Notes: generated from the sequence alone by a model not told the origin. DNA of 64,000 nt from Streptomyces luteolifulvus (GCF_008806595.1 NZ_VZRB01000003.1:62001-126000), one strand, 5' to 3'; counted from the first letter of the stretch, positions 8,376 through 18,634 are shown. Program-made: numbers and translations.

Positions 8376-10463
8376 TCAGACCAGTCGTACCGGCTTTTCC
8401 GGGCGTATCCCCGACTTGACCAACCACGCCCGCAGCGGGCCCGGGTCGCCGTCCTCGACGAGGCTGAGGACCCGGGGGCTCAGGTCGGCCGCCCGTTCAC
8501 CGTTGATGAGGAGGGACGGGCCGTCGAGCCAGTCGAGGCCCGGGGTGGCTCCGGCGGTATCCATCGCGGCGCAGCAGACCATCGCGGTGACGTGATCGGC
8601 GAGCAGCTCCCGGCCGGTGCGGGGCGGCTGGAGGGGGAAGAGGGGGAGCGTGCCGTCGTCCCAGAGGGCGGCGTCGGCGGCCTGCCCGACGGTCGGCCCG
8701 GCTGACGGGTCACCGGGGGCGGCCGCCTCTTCCCGCGCCAGCTCCGCGCTGAGCCCGGCGGCGAGTGCGGAACTCCGTTCGTTGCCGCGGACGGGGTCGT
8801 CCTCGTCTTCGTCCCTGGCGAGTTCTGCTTGGGCGGGTGGGGTGGGGGTCGGGGTGAGGGTCGTGGGTATGGGGGACTTGGTCGTGGGTATGGCGGACTT
8901 CTGCGTGCCGCCGCGGTGTGCCTGCGCGGCGTCGGAGGCTGTCGGGCTTGACGGCGCCGCATCCTGCCGGGCCGATGCGTGGTCGGGCGTCGGGGTGCCG
9001 GAAGCCGTCCTGCTTGACGGCGCCGTGTCCTCCCAGGCCGGCGTCGCGTCGGTGGACGGCTTCGGGCGTGACGGCGCCGCGTCCTGCCAGGCCGCTGCAG
9101 GCGCCTCGGGGTGCGCGGGCGGCGCCTCGTCGGCCGGGGTGAAGAGCGACGTCGTCGCCTCTGAAGGCGTCGTGTTCTGTGGGGCCGTCAGGTGATTCAG
9201 GACTCGGGAGAGGGTCGGACCGTCGGTGTTCGGTGCGTCGGCGTTCTGGGAACGGCGGACGCCCAGCGTGTCCAGGACTCGGTGGAGGCGGGCCGCATCC
9301 GTGCGCCACTTCCGGTCGACGACCTCTTCCGGATACTCGTGCCAGTCCACCGGGGACCAGTCCGGGCGGGGCTCGGCGGGGCCCCCGTGGAAGAGGCGGG
9401 CAGCGAGGAGCGAGGCGGCCTCGTCGACCGCTCCGGGCTCTTCGAGCAGGTCGCAGGCGGGGCGCTCGCCCAGACGGGAGGCGAATCCCTCGGCCAGCCG
9501 GTCCCGGCGGGAGAGCTCGGTGAGGGCGGCGACCACGCCCGCGTCCAGCCGGGAGGGCCAGCGGCCCATGCGCCAGGCGGGCAGCGCGACCCGGGTCAGC
9601 AGCCGGTCCCAGCCCGCGTACGCCAGGCCCACCTGTTCCTGGGCGACGATCCGCAGTCCGTAATCCACAGCCTGTGCACGCTCGGCGGCCGCGGCGGCGA
9701 CCCCGCGTTCCATCTCGGCCGCATGGCCGCGACAGCTGCGCAGCAGCAGACGGGCTGCCCAGCCGACCCCGGCGAGCACCGTGCGGGAGACCGGATTCCG
9801 GCCGGGCGCCGTGCTCACGGCCAACGCCGCATCCAGCCCCCGTACGAAGCGGCGGGCGGCGGCTATGTCGGGGTGCGCCGAAGGTCCCGTACCGGCGACG
9901 ACCGGGGCGAGGACCGCCCGCAGCTCGCCGACGCGCATCCACCACAGGAACGGGGAGCCGATGACGAGGACGGGAGCGGCCGTCGTACGCCGTGGCCGGG
10001 GTGCCCCGAGGCTCCGCACACCCGCTATCTCGTCGCGAGCCTCGGGCGGGGGCGGGCCGTGGGCCGGGTGGGTGCGGTCCTCCAGCCAGCTGTCGCAGTC
10101 CGGGGTGAGGGCTATCGCGGACGGGGCGGGTACGTCGAGGCGGTCGGCGAGGTCGCGCACCATCCGGTACAGGTCGGGGGCCGACTCCTCGGCAATCGGG
10201 ACGGTCGGGCTGACGGCGGGCCGTGCGCGGGCGACCACCAGGGCGACACCGGCGGCCGCGAGCAGCACGAGGACGGCGGCCGTGACCACGGTCCAGCGGG
10301 CCGCGTGCCAGCCCGGGCCCACCAGGTGGCCGGTGGAAATGCCGGCGAGCAGCACCACGGCGACGGCCGCGGGCAGCAGGGCGACGGCCAGCGCACGGCT
10401 GCGAATGCGCAGCACGGCGACCGCCCGCGAACGCGCGGCCTGCGCGCCTGCCTCCACACCCAT
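8376..10463 (-). CDS. M48-peptidase-like membrane protein, zinc motif apparently lost
   Basis: 695 aa from ATG 10463 (GTG 10472 adds three residues). Two N-terminal membrane helices (LAVALLPAAVAVVLLAG and VVTAAVLVLLAAAGVALVV) precede a domain laid out like M48 peptidases: LVIGSPFLWWMRVGELRAVLAP. In active M48 proteins the ELRAVLAHE-x-x-H helix carries the zinc ligands; here that position reads ELRAVLAPVVAG, so neither histidine nor glutamate is present. Residues about 420-560 are a Pro/Ala/Ser/Thr linker with repeated WQDAAPS-like units. Probably a catalytically dead family member; function unknown. Confidence 0.7.
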   Translation of the reverse strand: MGVEAGAQAARSRAVAVLRIRSRALAVALLPAAVAVVLLAGISTGHLVGPGWHAARWTVVTAAVLVLLAAAGVALVVARARPAVSPTVPIAEESAPDLYRMVRDLADRLDVPAPSAIALTPDCDSWLEDRTHPAHGPPPPEARDEIAGVRSLGAPRPRRTTAAPVLVIGSPFLWWMRVGELRAVLAPVVAGTGPSAHPDIAAARRFVRGLDAALAVSTAPGRNPVSRTVLAGVGWAARLLLRSCRGHAAEMERGVAAAAAERAQAVDYGLRIVAQEQVGLAYAGWDRLLTRVALPAWRMGRWPSRLDAGVVAALTELSRRDRLAEGFASRLGERPACDLLEEPGAVDEAASLLAARLFHGGPAEPRPDWSPVDWHEYPEEVVDRKWRTDAARLHRVLDTLGVRRSQNADAPNTDGPTLSRVLNHLTAPQNTTPSEATTSLFTPADEAPPAHPEAPAAAWQDAAPSRPKPSTDATPAWEDTAPSSRTASGTPTPDHASARQDAAPSSPTASDAAQAHRGGTQKSAIPTTKSPIPTTLTPTPTPPAQAELARDEDEDDPVRGNERSSALAAGLSAELAREEAAAPGDPSAGPTVGQAADAALWDDGTLPLFPLQPPRTGRELLADHVTAMVCCAAMDTAGATPGLDWLDGPSLLINGERAADLSPRVLSLVEDGDPGPLRAWLVKSGIRPEKPVRLV

Positions 10464-10684
10464 ACCTGTCACGACCGGACCTCACCCCCTCGCTGCCTGG
10501 TTCTCCTGGCGTTGCTCACTCCCCCACTGTGGCACCCACGACTGACATCGCAATGCCGGTGGGCCAAGTGCCGGAAGCCTGCGCCGCACCATAGTTGGGG
10601 CCCTGCCCGCCGTCAGCTGTATGGGACTTCGGTCACTCGATGGAATGGCTCAGGGGAAAGGTGGATGACGGAAGGCAAAAGACC

Positions 10685-10716
10685 AGGCCCCGGATCCGAA
10701 GACGGATCCGGGGCCT
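10685..10716 (-). terminator. Intrinsic terminator after purD
   Basis: Perfect 14-bp stem, AGGCCCCGGATCCG (10685-10698) and CGGATCCGGGGCCT (10703-10716), loop AAGA. On the minus strand it is followed by a short T run (the AAAA at 10677-10680), which fits termination of purD. Confidence 0.85.
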
Positions 10717-10740
10717 GCCGGGTTCATCGGCGGCGGTAGC

Positions 10741-11994
<1,254 letters not shown>

Positions 11995-12089
11995 GGGGGT
12001 CAGCCTAACGGGAGGGCGGGCGGGGGGTTTGTGCGGGCTTCTGAAGGGATGGGGGTGGCAGGTTTGTGGGTTCCTCCCAAACGGGGCGC

Positions 12090-12162
12090 GTGCCTGCACG
12101 CCGACGGGTGCCTGCACGCCGATGGTTGCCTGCAGGCGCCGATGGGTGCCTGCACGCCGGCG
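12090..12162. repeat. Four tandem GTGCCTGCACGCCGATGG-like repeats between purD and dnaX
   Basis: Units at 12090-12107, 12108-12125, 12126-12145 (two extra bases) and 12146-12162 share an 18-bp consensus and end eight bases short of the dnaX stop. Similar TGCCTGCAG elements occur at 54670-54705. A slippage-prone minisatellite; role unknown. Confidence 0.7.
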
Positions 12163-12169
12163 CGGTGGC

Positions 12170-14527
12170 CTACTCGTTCGAGAACTCCTCGACCACCGTG
12201 GCTCCGAGCTCCCGCACGATGAGTTCGCGTCCGGACAAGGCCGACTCGTTGAGGTCCGGATCGTCGTCCTCGGGGATGTCGTCCTCGGGGGCGACCGGGG
12301 GCGGGGACGCCGGTGCGGAGGGCTGGGGGGCGGGGCGGGGAGCGGCGGCGGGTGGCTGAGCCGACGTCTGCGGTGTGGGTGCGGTGGACGTGGGCTGGGG
12401 GGACGCCGGGCGCTGGGCGCTCGTACCGCCGGCGCCGGCCGCATGGTTGCTCCCGCCACCGGCGAAGCCACCGCCCGCGGAGCCACCGGCGCCGTAACCA
12501 CCGGGGGCGCCGCCTCCGCCGTAGCCACCGGTACCGCCGCCGGTGGCCGGGGGTGCCGAACCGCCCGACGGGTCGACGATCGCCTCGATCTTCCACTGCA
12601 CGTTGAACTGCTCGGCCAGCGCCTGCCGCAGCACGTCCTCGCTGCCGCTGCTGGCGAAGTTGTCGCGCGCGCCCGCGTTGACGAAGCCGAGCTGGAGGGT
12701 GGTGCCGTCGAAGCCGGCGACCTGTGCGTTCTGGCTGAGCAGGATCCAGGTGAAGCGGCGGCGGTTCTTGACCGCCTCCAGGATGTTCGGCCAGAGCATG
12801 CGGGGGTCGAGGCCACCGGCCGGGGGTGTGGGGGCGGCGGAAGCGGGCGGCGCGGTCTGCGAGGTCGGTGCGTGTGGGGGCTCGGCGGGAGCGGCCTGGC
12901 GCTGTCCGCCGCCGGCGGGCGCCGCGGTGGGCCAGCCGCCCGGGCGTCGGCCTCCGCCCGTAGGGGCGGGGGCGGGCCAGGCGCCGGGGGTGGAGGGAGC
13001 GGGGGCGGGGGCGGCTGGGGCGGGTGATGGCTGGGGCTGCTGGGACTGGGTTGGCTGGGTCTGGGCCGGTTGGGGCTGGGGCTGCTGGGCCTGGCCGTGG
13101 TCGGAAGGACCGGGGGCAGGACCCCCCGCAGAACCGGCAACGGGCGCTGCCGCAGGCGCCGTACCTCGGTCATCGCCCGCTGGCTGGGGTGCTCCCTGCC
13201 CCGCCGCACCACCCGGCGCCCGCACCGCTGCCCGGGCGGCGGCAGGACCGCCACCCGGCGTGACGGGCGCGGCAGCCGCGGGCGCGCCTCCCCCCTGCAC
13301 GGCGCCCCCATGCGCGTCGGGCCCGGGTACGTACCCCATGGCGGGCATACCACCCCCCGCGGAGAAGTTGACGCCCCGCTCCAGGCGGTCCAGGCGGGCC
13401 ATGACGGACCGCTCGTCCCCGTAGGCGGCGGGCAGCATCACGCGCGCGCAGATCAGCTCGAGCTGGAGGCGGGGCGAGGTGGCCCCCCGCATCTCGGTCA
13501 GTCCTTCGTTGACGAGGTCGGCGGCGCGGCTCAGTTCGGCGGCGCCGAAGATGCCGGCCTGGGCCTGCATACGCTCCAGGACATCGGCGGGAGCGTCGAT
13601 GAGGCCCTTCTCCACCGCGTCGGGGACGGCGGCGAGGATCACCAGGTCACGCAGCCGCTCCAGCAGGTCGGCGACGAACCGCCGGGGATCGTTGCCCCCC
13701 TCGATGACCCGGTCGACGACCTCGAAGGCCGCGGCGCCGTCACCGGTGGCGAAGGCCTCGACCACGGAGTCGAGAAGGGACCCCTCGGTGTAGCCGAGCA
13801 GGGAGGTCGCCATGGCATACGTCACACCGTCCGCTCCTGCGCCGGCGAGCAGCTGGTCCATGACGGACATGGAGTCACGCACGGACCCCGCACCGGCCCG
13901 CACGACGAGCGGCAGGACGCCGTCCTCGACAGGGATGTTCTCGCGCCCGCACACCTCGCCGAGGTAGTCCCTCAGGGTCCCCGGCGGCACGAGCCGGAAG
14001 GGATAGTGATGGGTCCGCGACCGGATGGTCCCGATGACCTTCTCGGGCTCGGTGGTCGCGAAGATGAACTTGAGATGCTCGGGCGGCTCCTCGACGACCT
14101 TGAGGAGCGCGTTGAAGCCGGCCGACGTGACCATGTGGGCCTCGTCGATGATGTAGATCTTGTAGCGGCTGCTCGCGGGGCCGAAGAAGGCCTTCTCGCG
14201 CAGTTCACGGGCGTCGTCGACACCACCGTGCGATGCGGCGTCGATCTCGATGACATCGATGGAGCCGGGCCCGTTCCGCGCCAGGTCACGACACGACTGG
14301 CACTCTCCGCAGGGCGTCGGCGTGGGCCCCTGCTCGCAGTTCAGACAGCGCGCCAGAATCCGCGCGCTGGTCGTCTTGCCGCACCCGCGCGGCCCGCTGA
14401 ACAGGTACGCGTGATTGACCCGGTTGTTCCGCAGCGCCTGCTGCAGCGGGTCAGTGACATGCTCCTGCCCGATGACCTCGGCGAAAGACTCCGGGCGATA
14501 GCGGCGGTACAGCGCGAGAGACGACAC
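12170..14527 (-). CDS. dnaX: DNA polymerase III subunit gamma/tau
   Basis: 785-aa clamp-loader ATPase. It starts [23 protein letters not shown] (GTG 14527), then Walker [17 protein letters not shown], the zinc-binding cysteines in [19 protein letters not shown], Walker [14 protein letters not shown] sequence ([11 protein letters not shown]), and sensor 1 [17 protein letters not shown]. Residues about 400-600 and 690-760 are long Pro/Ala/Gly/Gln-rich linkers, including [12 protein letters not shown], flanking a C-terminal tau-like domain ([18 protein letters not shown]). This build is usual for Streptomyces. The SRP RNA gene lies just upstream on the same strand. Confidence 0.96.
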   Translation of the reverse strand: MSSLALYRRYRPESFAEVIGQEHVTDPLQQALRNNRVNHAYLFSGPRGCGKTTSARILARCLNCEQGPTPTPCGECQSCRDLARNGPGSIDVIEIDAASHGGVDDARELREKAFFGPASSRYKIYIIDEAHMVTSAGFNALLKVVEEPPEHLKFIFATTEPEKVIGTIRSRTHHYPFRLVPPGTLRDYLGEVCGRENIPVEDGVLPLVVRAGAGSVRDSMSVMDQLLAGAGADGVTYAMATSLLGYTEGSLLDSVVEAFATGDGAAAFEVVDRVIEGGNDPRRFVADLLERLRDLVILAAVPDAVEKGLIDAPADVLERMQAQAGIFGAAELSRAADLVNEGLTEMRGATSPRLQLELICARVMLPAAYGDERSVMARLDRLERGVNFSAGGGMPAMGYVPGPDAHGGAVQGGGAPAAAAPVTPGGGPAAARAAVRAPGGAAGQGAPQPAGDDRGTAPAAAPVAGSAGGPAPGPSDHGQAQQPQPQPAQTQPTQSQQPQPSPAPAAPAPAPSTPGAWPAPAPTGGGRRPGGWPTAAPAGGGQRQAAPAEPPHAPTSQTAPPASAAPTPPAGGLDPRMLWPNILEAVKNRRRFTWILLSQNAQVAGFDGTTLQLGFVNAGARDNFASSGSEDVLRQALAEQFNVQWKIEAIVDPSGGSAPPATGGGTGGYGGGGAPGGYGAGGSAGGGFAGGGSNHAAGAGGTSAQRPASPQPTSTAPTPQTSAQPPAAAPRPAPQPSAPASPPPVAPEDDIPEDDDPDLNESALSGRELIVRELGATVVEEFSNE

Positions 14528-14564
14528 GCATACGAGGTTATAGGCGCCCACTGACAACCAGCCC

Positions 14565-14600
14565 CGCCCGCGGAAACCGGCCCGCCCGCGGAAACCGGCC
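14565..14600. repeat. 18-bp direct repeat upstream of dnaX
   Basis: CGCCCGCGGAAACCGGCC occurs twice in tandem (14565-14582 and 14583-14600) between the SRP RNA 3' end and the dnaX start; a third partial unit follows. Role unknown. Confidence 0.7.
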
Positions 14601-14609
14601 CGCCCACGC

Positions 14610-14702
14610 AAGCGCCCCCCACGCACCCGCCAGAGCCAACCTACCCTTGCTGCCTTCCGGCCCTGGGGGAGTTCAGTCAGATAGCGCCGCGTGAGGGGCT
14701 CC
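14610..14702 (-). ncRNA. ffs: Signal recognition particle RNA (bacterial small/4.5S type)
   Basis: On the minus strand the region contains the invariant SRP core GGCCGGAAGGCAGCAAGGGT (14645-14665 region) that binds Ffh. The ends form a perfect 11-bp helix: the 5' arm GCCCCTCACGC pairs with the 3' arm GCGTGGGGGGC (G-U pairs allowed), from 14699 down to 14614. About 93 nt, as expected for the small type without an Alu domain. Exact ends are estimated. Location next to dnaX is the usual one in actinobacteria. Confidence 0.92.
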
Positions 14703-14774
14703 GCACAGGCTACAGGATCTGAGCGGGGGGAACGAGTTCGCTAGCACTCCTCTCGGTCATGTAATGTTTCCGGC

Positions 14775-14859
14775 GGAGGATTCGCCTAGAGGCCTAGGGC
14801 GCACGCTTGGAAAGCGTGTTGGGGGCAACCCCTCACGAGTTCGAATCTCGTATCCTCCG
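14775..14859 (+). tRNA. tRNA-Ser(GGA), used as the integration site
   Basis: 85-nt tRNA with acceptor GGAGGAT/ATCCTCC, anticodon loop TTGGAAA (anticodon GGA) and the long variable arm of tRNA-Ser. A TAATGT at 14762-14767 is a likely -10. Its 3' 51 bases (14807-14857) recur exactly at 22844-22894, marking it as the attachment site of the island to its right. Confidence 0.96.
14807..14857 (+). other. attL (51-bp direct repeat with attR)
   Basis: The anticodon loop to acceptor part of tRNA-Ser(GGA), starting TTGGAAAGCGTGTTGGGGGC and ending CGTATCCTC, is repeated without mismatch at 22844-22894. The bases immediately outside differ on both sides (GC versus AG before; CG versus GC after). This is the classic footprint of a tyrosine-integrase element in a tRNA gene. 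Confidence 0.9.
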
Positions 14860-14881
14860 CCAGTGCCTCACCGGGCACGAT

Positions 14882-14919
14882 GTCGAAGGGCCCCACCGTT
14901 CGCGGTGGGGCCCTTCGAC
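14882..14919. terminator. Hairpin terminator after tRNA-Ser(GGA)
   Basis: A 17-bp perfect stem (14882-14898 and 14903-14919, core AAGGGCCCCACCG) closed by a TTCG tetraloop. The stem would stop the tRNA transcript and the leftward integrase-remnant transcript. The T tract is weak. Confidence 0.75.
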
Positions 14920-14924
14920 GTTGT

Positions 14925-14947
14925 CCGTCTCAGTTTCCGTCTCAGTT
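14925..14947. other. Probable integrase arm-type binding repeats, left side
   Basis: CCGTCTCAGTTT followed directly by CCGTCTCAGTT, two 12-bp direct repeats overlapping the 3' end of the integrase remnant. A nearly identical pair (CCGTCTCAATTT, CCGTCTCATT) occurs at 22707-22728 near attR. In excised circular form these would flank attP on both sides, as arm sites for a tyrosine integrase do. Inference from position and repetition. Confidence 0.55.
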
Positions 14948-15478
14948 GGATTTCTCCTGAGTGCCGGTGCCGGGTAGCACCCAGAGCGCGTCTCCGACTT
15001 GCTGGGCGACCTTGCGGAGCATGGTCCCGGTCACGTGCATGTACCGAGCGCGCATCCGGGCCGCTCCCCCAGGCTCCCAACCCATGATCGAGTCGATAAC
15101 GACGTCCGGGACGCCGAGGATCAGGAGGACGGTCGCGGCAGTGTGGCGAGCGTCATGAAGGCGGCCGTCCCGCACTCCGGCGTCTCGTAGAAGCCGCTTC
15201 CAGATGTGGAAGTCGGTGTTCGGGCTCAGCGGCCCGCCGGTCGGCGAGGCGAACACGTACCCCTTGCCCTCCCAGTCGGCACCGGCCACGATCCGCTCCC
15301 GCTCCTGCGCTTCCTGGTGCTGGCGGAGAATCTTGATCAGTGGATCGGGCAGGCCGATGGTGCGCCGTCCGGCCCGGGACCACGCCCAGGCCGTCATCGC
15401 CCTCGCACGACGCCGCACCAATGTGCTGTGGGCCCTCCTGCGCGACGACCGAGCCTTCACTCCCACCCCACCCATCAC
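14942..15478 (-). pseudogene. Tyrosine recombinase (integrase), C-terminal remnant
   Basis: Only the C-terminal catalytic part is recognisable: RRTIGLPDPLIKIL, GYVFASPTGGPLSPNTDF, then the catalytic H-x-x-R in LHDARHTAATVLLILG, the W/H position in IMGWEPG and the tyrosine in RYMHVTGTML. The first catalytic arginine and the whole N-terminal arm- and core-binding domains are missing. The first 40 or so residues of the open frame do not look like integrase, so the gene is truncated upstream of about 15400. It points toward the tRNA, as usual for such elements. The element probably cannot excise by itself. Confidence 0.8.
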
Positions 15479-15710
15479 GCAGAGGGCTTGACTCAGCCCG
15501 AGGCCACAAAGCCCGCAGCGTGGCTGAGGTCGGCGGGGGTGCAGCGAGGCACACGCGCGCCTGATCAGTCGGCCTGCCCGCCGTCGTGGCTGACGTTCGT
15601 CGGCTGATGCACAGACGATCTCCGGGACGAGGCCCCGCTCTCACTGGTGGGAGGCGGCCACAGCCTTGACCCGGTCCTTGAAACTCCCGGCCAAAGCCGC
15701 TCCACCGACC
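15479..15710. other. Intergenic region, no gene seen
   Basis: About 230 bases between the integrase remnant and the three-gene operon. Frames here are short and lack coding character; the lost 5' part of the integrase gene probably lay here. Confidence 0.5.
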
Positions 15711-16475
15711 TCAGTGGGCCCCCTGTGGCCCGTCAGGCTTCCCCCAGGTAATTTGAGAAAGGTCAGCGGAATAGGAATTCTCCAGCAGCTCCAAGGACGC
15801 TTCAGCCCGAGTGCCAACCTCCACACCTGCCAGAGTTCCAAGGTCTCCGGGAACGTCGGCAAGTCGACCTGCGGCCCACGTTCGGACCGCCTCAGGGTCG
15901 ACATCATCAACAGTTACAACGAAGACACCATAGAGAGGATGTTCCGCCTCCTCAACTTCCACAAGAATATCGTGAATCTTGTGCTGCAGAGGACCTCTTG
16001 GCCTGTTGAAAGTTTTAGCTACTGCCCTCATCAAATCGACCAGTTCCGGAGGAACTGCCGGGCGATCATACCTGAGGCCGAGCCAGCTCTTAAATGCCTT
16101 CAGTCGACCATCAGCCAAGGAAGGCTGCAGTCCATCCCGCAGATTCACCAAAGCAGCGGGAGAAATCGTCAGGCGAGGCGATTCAGAGATCAAGAAACAG
16201 CCGTCGGCCAGCAGAAGCCTTCTTGCCCGAATGCCCCAATCGCTGGGCGGGTTTTCTCGATAAACTGGCCGCAGCTCGATTGACGGCTCATTACTCGCGA
16301 CGGAGGCTCCGGAAAGGTCGCAGTCCTGAGTGGCCACAATCCATTCACGATGCTGCCACGAAGAGCTTCCCGGAGCTCCTCTCTCTGAATTGACCACAAT
16401 TGCAGAGATTTGCAATGAGGCCTCAAAAAGAGACCCTTGTCGCCACCCTGCGTCAAAGAGCGAAAAATCGGTCAC
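15711..16475 (-). CDS. Island protein with ATQDCDL motif, function unknown (third gene of operon)
   Basis: 254 aa, not assigned to a named family from sequence alone. It begins MTDFSLFDAGWRQGSLF. Near residue 45 is EWIVATQDCDLSG, a short conserved-looking motif with Cys and Asp that could be catalytic or metal-binding. A second block reads WGIRARRLLLADGCFLISESPRLTISPAALVNL and a third FKSWLGLRYDRPAVPPELVDL. No signal peptide or membrane segment. The start ATG lies nine bases after the HTH gene's stop, so it belongs to the same leftward operon. GC is lower than in core genes and codons such as ATA and CTA appear, consistent with transfer. Confidence 0.75.
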   Translation of the reverse strand: MTDFSLFDAGWRQGSLFEASLQISAIVVNSERGAPGSSSWQHREWIVATQDCDLSGASVASNEPSIELRPVYRENPPSDWGIRARRLLLADGCFLISESPRLTISPAALVNLRDGLQPSLADGRLKAFKSWLGLRYDRPAVPPELVDLMRAVAKTFNRPRGPLQHKIHDILVEVEEAEHPLYGVFVVTVDDVDPEAVRTWAAGRLADVPGDLGTLAGVEVGTRAEASLELLENSYSADLSQITWGKPDGPQGAH

Positions 16476-16484
16476 GCCCCACTG

Positions 16485-17105
16485 CTATTCTGTGAGTTCG
16501 ACCGAAGCTCTTCCAGGCTTCACCGAGTAAGAGCTTCGCATCATTTTCCCCTTACGCCGCGGAGTGATGACATCGAGCGCCGCAAGGTATGCCCTGTTAC
16601 CGTCCTCCACTCTCACAAAGTCAAGCGCCGACTGGGCTCCTGGCTCAGGAGCCTGTTCAAGAGCCTGTGCGAGAGGGTACCGCTTACGTTCGGCCAACGG
16701 GGCGATACGCGAAAGTAGCTGGTGAAGAACACTCAGCCTGCGCTGCACATGCGGAGATCTGGCCAACGCTCCCGCTCCCCCCTTCTCTGCGGCCTTGACG
16801 GTTGGATGCGTCACGCCGAGAGCCTGCGCCAAGCGGCGATTTGACCAGCCCGTCAGACCCTTGATGTCGCGAACTGTCTGCTGAACTCGAGGAGACGGAG
16901 AAGCGTCCTGCGTCCGAAATGCCTTTCGCTCAAAGGCGTCGGGCTCAGGCCCACGAACCGACCCGGGAGAAAAAGCGCCAACCAGAGGGCCTCCCGTGGA
17001 GGGAATGTTTCTGCCTGACCGTCCTGGCGGCGGAAGAGTGGGGTCAGCCGAAAAAGGGTTATATGGAGAGACTGTCATGTCGCGCTCAGGCATGAGTGCA
17101 GTCAT
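16485..17105 (-). CDS. Helix-turn-helix protein, second gene of the TIGR04255-HTH-DCDL operon
   Basis: 206 aa. N-terminal 80 residues are Pro-rich and probably disordered. An XRE-type helix-turn-helix spans about residues 80-125: TVRDIKGLTGWSNRRLAQALGVTHPTVKAAEKGG, with the second and recognition helices around LAQALGVTHPTV. The C-terminal part (LSVLHQLLSRIAPLAERKRYPLAQAL) could be a dimerisation or partner-binding domain, loosely like antitoxin-type Xre proteins. Start ATG 17105 overlaps the preceding stop (ATGA). Probably the regulator or targeting subunit of the operon. Confidence 0.75.
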   Translation of the reverse strand: MTALMPERDMTVSPYNPFSADPTLPPPGRSGRNIPSTGGPLVGAFSPGSVRGPEPDAFERKAFRTQDASPSPRVQQTVRDIKGLTGWSNRRLAQALGVTHPTVKAAEKGGAGALARSPHVQRRLSVLHQLLSRIAPLAERKRYPLAQALEQAPEPGAQSALDFVRVEDGNRAYLAALDVITPRRKGKMMRSSYSVKPGRASVELTE

Positions 17106-17926
17106 TTTTCCTCCAACCCGAAGTGCTCGGCTCCCTTTTCGGACAGAGACCAATAAAAGAACCTGTCCATCTGAGAGTGCAGGATTTTGAACTGATCAAC
17201 CAATCCATCGACTGAAAACGACTGCGAGGCCTCCACGAAAAAGTCGAGGTCAAGAACGTACGATGGAGACGTCACGGGAACTGGGGGCAGACCTGAAATT
17301 ACGGCGCCGGATGGGAACCAGCCGGTCGTGACGAGGCCTTGCGCGGCAGCTGGGAAGTTCTCAAATTCCCCCTCTTGCCCTGCCTTAATCTGAACGCGAT
17401 TTACTGCGGCATCCAGTCGTGCATTCAGGATGGGGCTAGAGCTCCAGCCGAGAATCTCCGGGCGGAACCAGTCGATCCAGGAGAACTCGTTCTCCGGTAG
17501 GGGCTCAGCTACAGAGAGATATCTCACTCCAAGGCGATTGCAGCGCGCCAATGGCACTGTAGAAGAGATGGCGGATAGGCAAAATGAGAGCAGATTGGCG
17601 AATTCCCGGACGCCCTTATACCGTTGATCTATTACGAGGTTGAGCGCACCGGGAGTTAGTACAAGCTTATGGCCATCTTCGTCAGAGAATTGCCAACCGT
17701 CCTGCGGACCTGATTCGATCACGGCTCCGGATGGCCCAAGCTGTACAGACATGTTGGACGAGGCTTGTTCCATGTAGGGCAGGTGCTCACGCAGCCGCTC
17801 CTGAAGAGGCGCGATGCCGGCCACTGTCCCGAGGCTGGCAACCACCGGGTAGCGCACCTGCACCAGCGCCTGCACCAGCGGTGGCCTGGCTAGGCGATAC
17901 GGAGCTGGCTCTGGCAGGTCGAACAC
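17102..17926 (-). CDS. TIGR04255-like family protein, first gene of the operon
   Basis: 274 aa. The pattern fits the sporadically distributed TIGR04255 family: N-terminal RPPLVQALVQVRYPV, central GWQFSDEDGHKLVLTPGALNLVIDQRY, then RCNRLGVRYLSVAEP, and C-terminal ILHSQMDRFFYWSLSEKGAEHFG. The family's function is not established; members are often found on islands. Start is GTG 17926. It is the promoter-proximal gene, coupled to the HTH gene by ATGA. The region upstream (17927-18235) has no gene and should contain the operon promoter. Confidence 0.75.
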   Translation of the reverse strand: MFDLPEPAPYRLARPPLVQALVQVRYPVVASLGTVAGIAPLQERLREHLPYMEQASSNMSVQLGPSGAVIESGPQDGWQFSDEDGHKLVLTPGALNLVIDQRYKGVREFANLLSFCLSAISSTVPLARCNRLGVRYLSVAEPLPENEFSWIDWFRPEILGWSSSPILNARLDAAVNRVQIKAGQEGEFENFPAAAQGLVTTGWFPSGAVISGLPPVPVTSPSYVLDLDFFVEASQSFSVDGLVDQFKILHSQMDRFFYWSLSEKGAEHFGLEEK

Positions 17927-18235
17927 TGCGGCCTACTTTCCACGGGTTTACCAGGTCTAACCACACTAGCAGCCTGCCCTTGCAAGGGAAGGACAAATCG
18001 GTCCGCTAGAGGCCTCCTGAGGTGCCACCCTCAGGCCCGGCGGGCGCTCCCTCAAGGTGCGGCATGCGGCCGTGAGTGTGTCCAAGCGTGCAGCGGGTGG
18101 CTGACATCGCCAACTGACATCAACGACGCCCGGGGCGGCCGGACGGGGACCAGGAAGCATCGCAAGAGGTGTGTATGAGAAGGCCGCCGCCAAGCGTCAT
18201 CGAACTCCTGAAGCGGTGCTCACTTTCTGCTCCGC
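17927..18235. promoter_or_regulatory. Upstream region of the three-gene island operon
   Basis: Roughly 310 bases without a credible gene. The first 60 bases (17930-17990) are AT-richer and are the likely promoter of the leftward operon. No clear palindrome for the HTH protein was found by eye. Confidence 0.35.
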
Positions 18236-18577
18236 TCAGGGCGAGGGCGTGAACCCAGCGGACAGGTCGAGATGGAAGGAGGATCCTGGGGCCGTCGGGG
18301 TCCAGCCCTCGCGCAAGGCGTGTTCGACGGCTTGGGATACGTCGGATGGCAGGGTCGGCTTGGCTTCGCGTCCGATCCAGTTGCTCAGGTGCGGCTGGTT
18401 GGTGGTGACCACGAGTGTTGTCCCCGGAGTGTCCGCATGCTCGACCGCGAACGTGCACGGCGTCCAGGCCAGGCCCCCATGAGCGTGGGTGAGGCCGCGC
18501 CAAGATGCGCCAGCCCGTGTCTCGCCACATGCTGTCCTCGTAGTTGTCTCCGAATCTGCTGCTGTTTTTGAACTCAA
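18236..18577 (-). pseudogene. Small actinobacterial protein, possibly frameshifted
   Basis: 113-aa frame whose second half looks like a genuine short Streptomyces protein: LAWTPCTFAVEHADTPGTTLVVTTNQPHLSNWIG, then SDVSQAVEHALREGWTPTAPGSSFHLDL. The first 30 residues do not. A better N-terminus, RFGDNYEDSMWRDTGWR, lies in the neighbouring frame just upstream (to about 18584), suggesting a one-base shift near 18500. I call it a degraded gene with modest confidence; a sequencing error would look the same. Confidence 0.45.
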
Positions 18578-18634
18578 GCGTCAAGTGCTGAGAATTTCAC
18601 GCATGAGCCTTTTGCTATTTGACGGAATGCCGCG

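Noticed and set aside
9192..10739. Open frame on the + strand opposite the M48-like gene
   Set aside because: No conserved segments; the M48-like frame has membrane helices and a family layout.
15641..15910. 89-aa frame on the - strand at the operon's 3' end
   Set aside because: Overlaps the 254-aa gene in another frame and has no motif.
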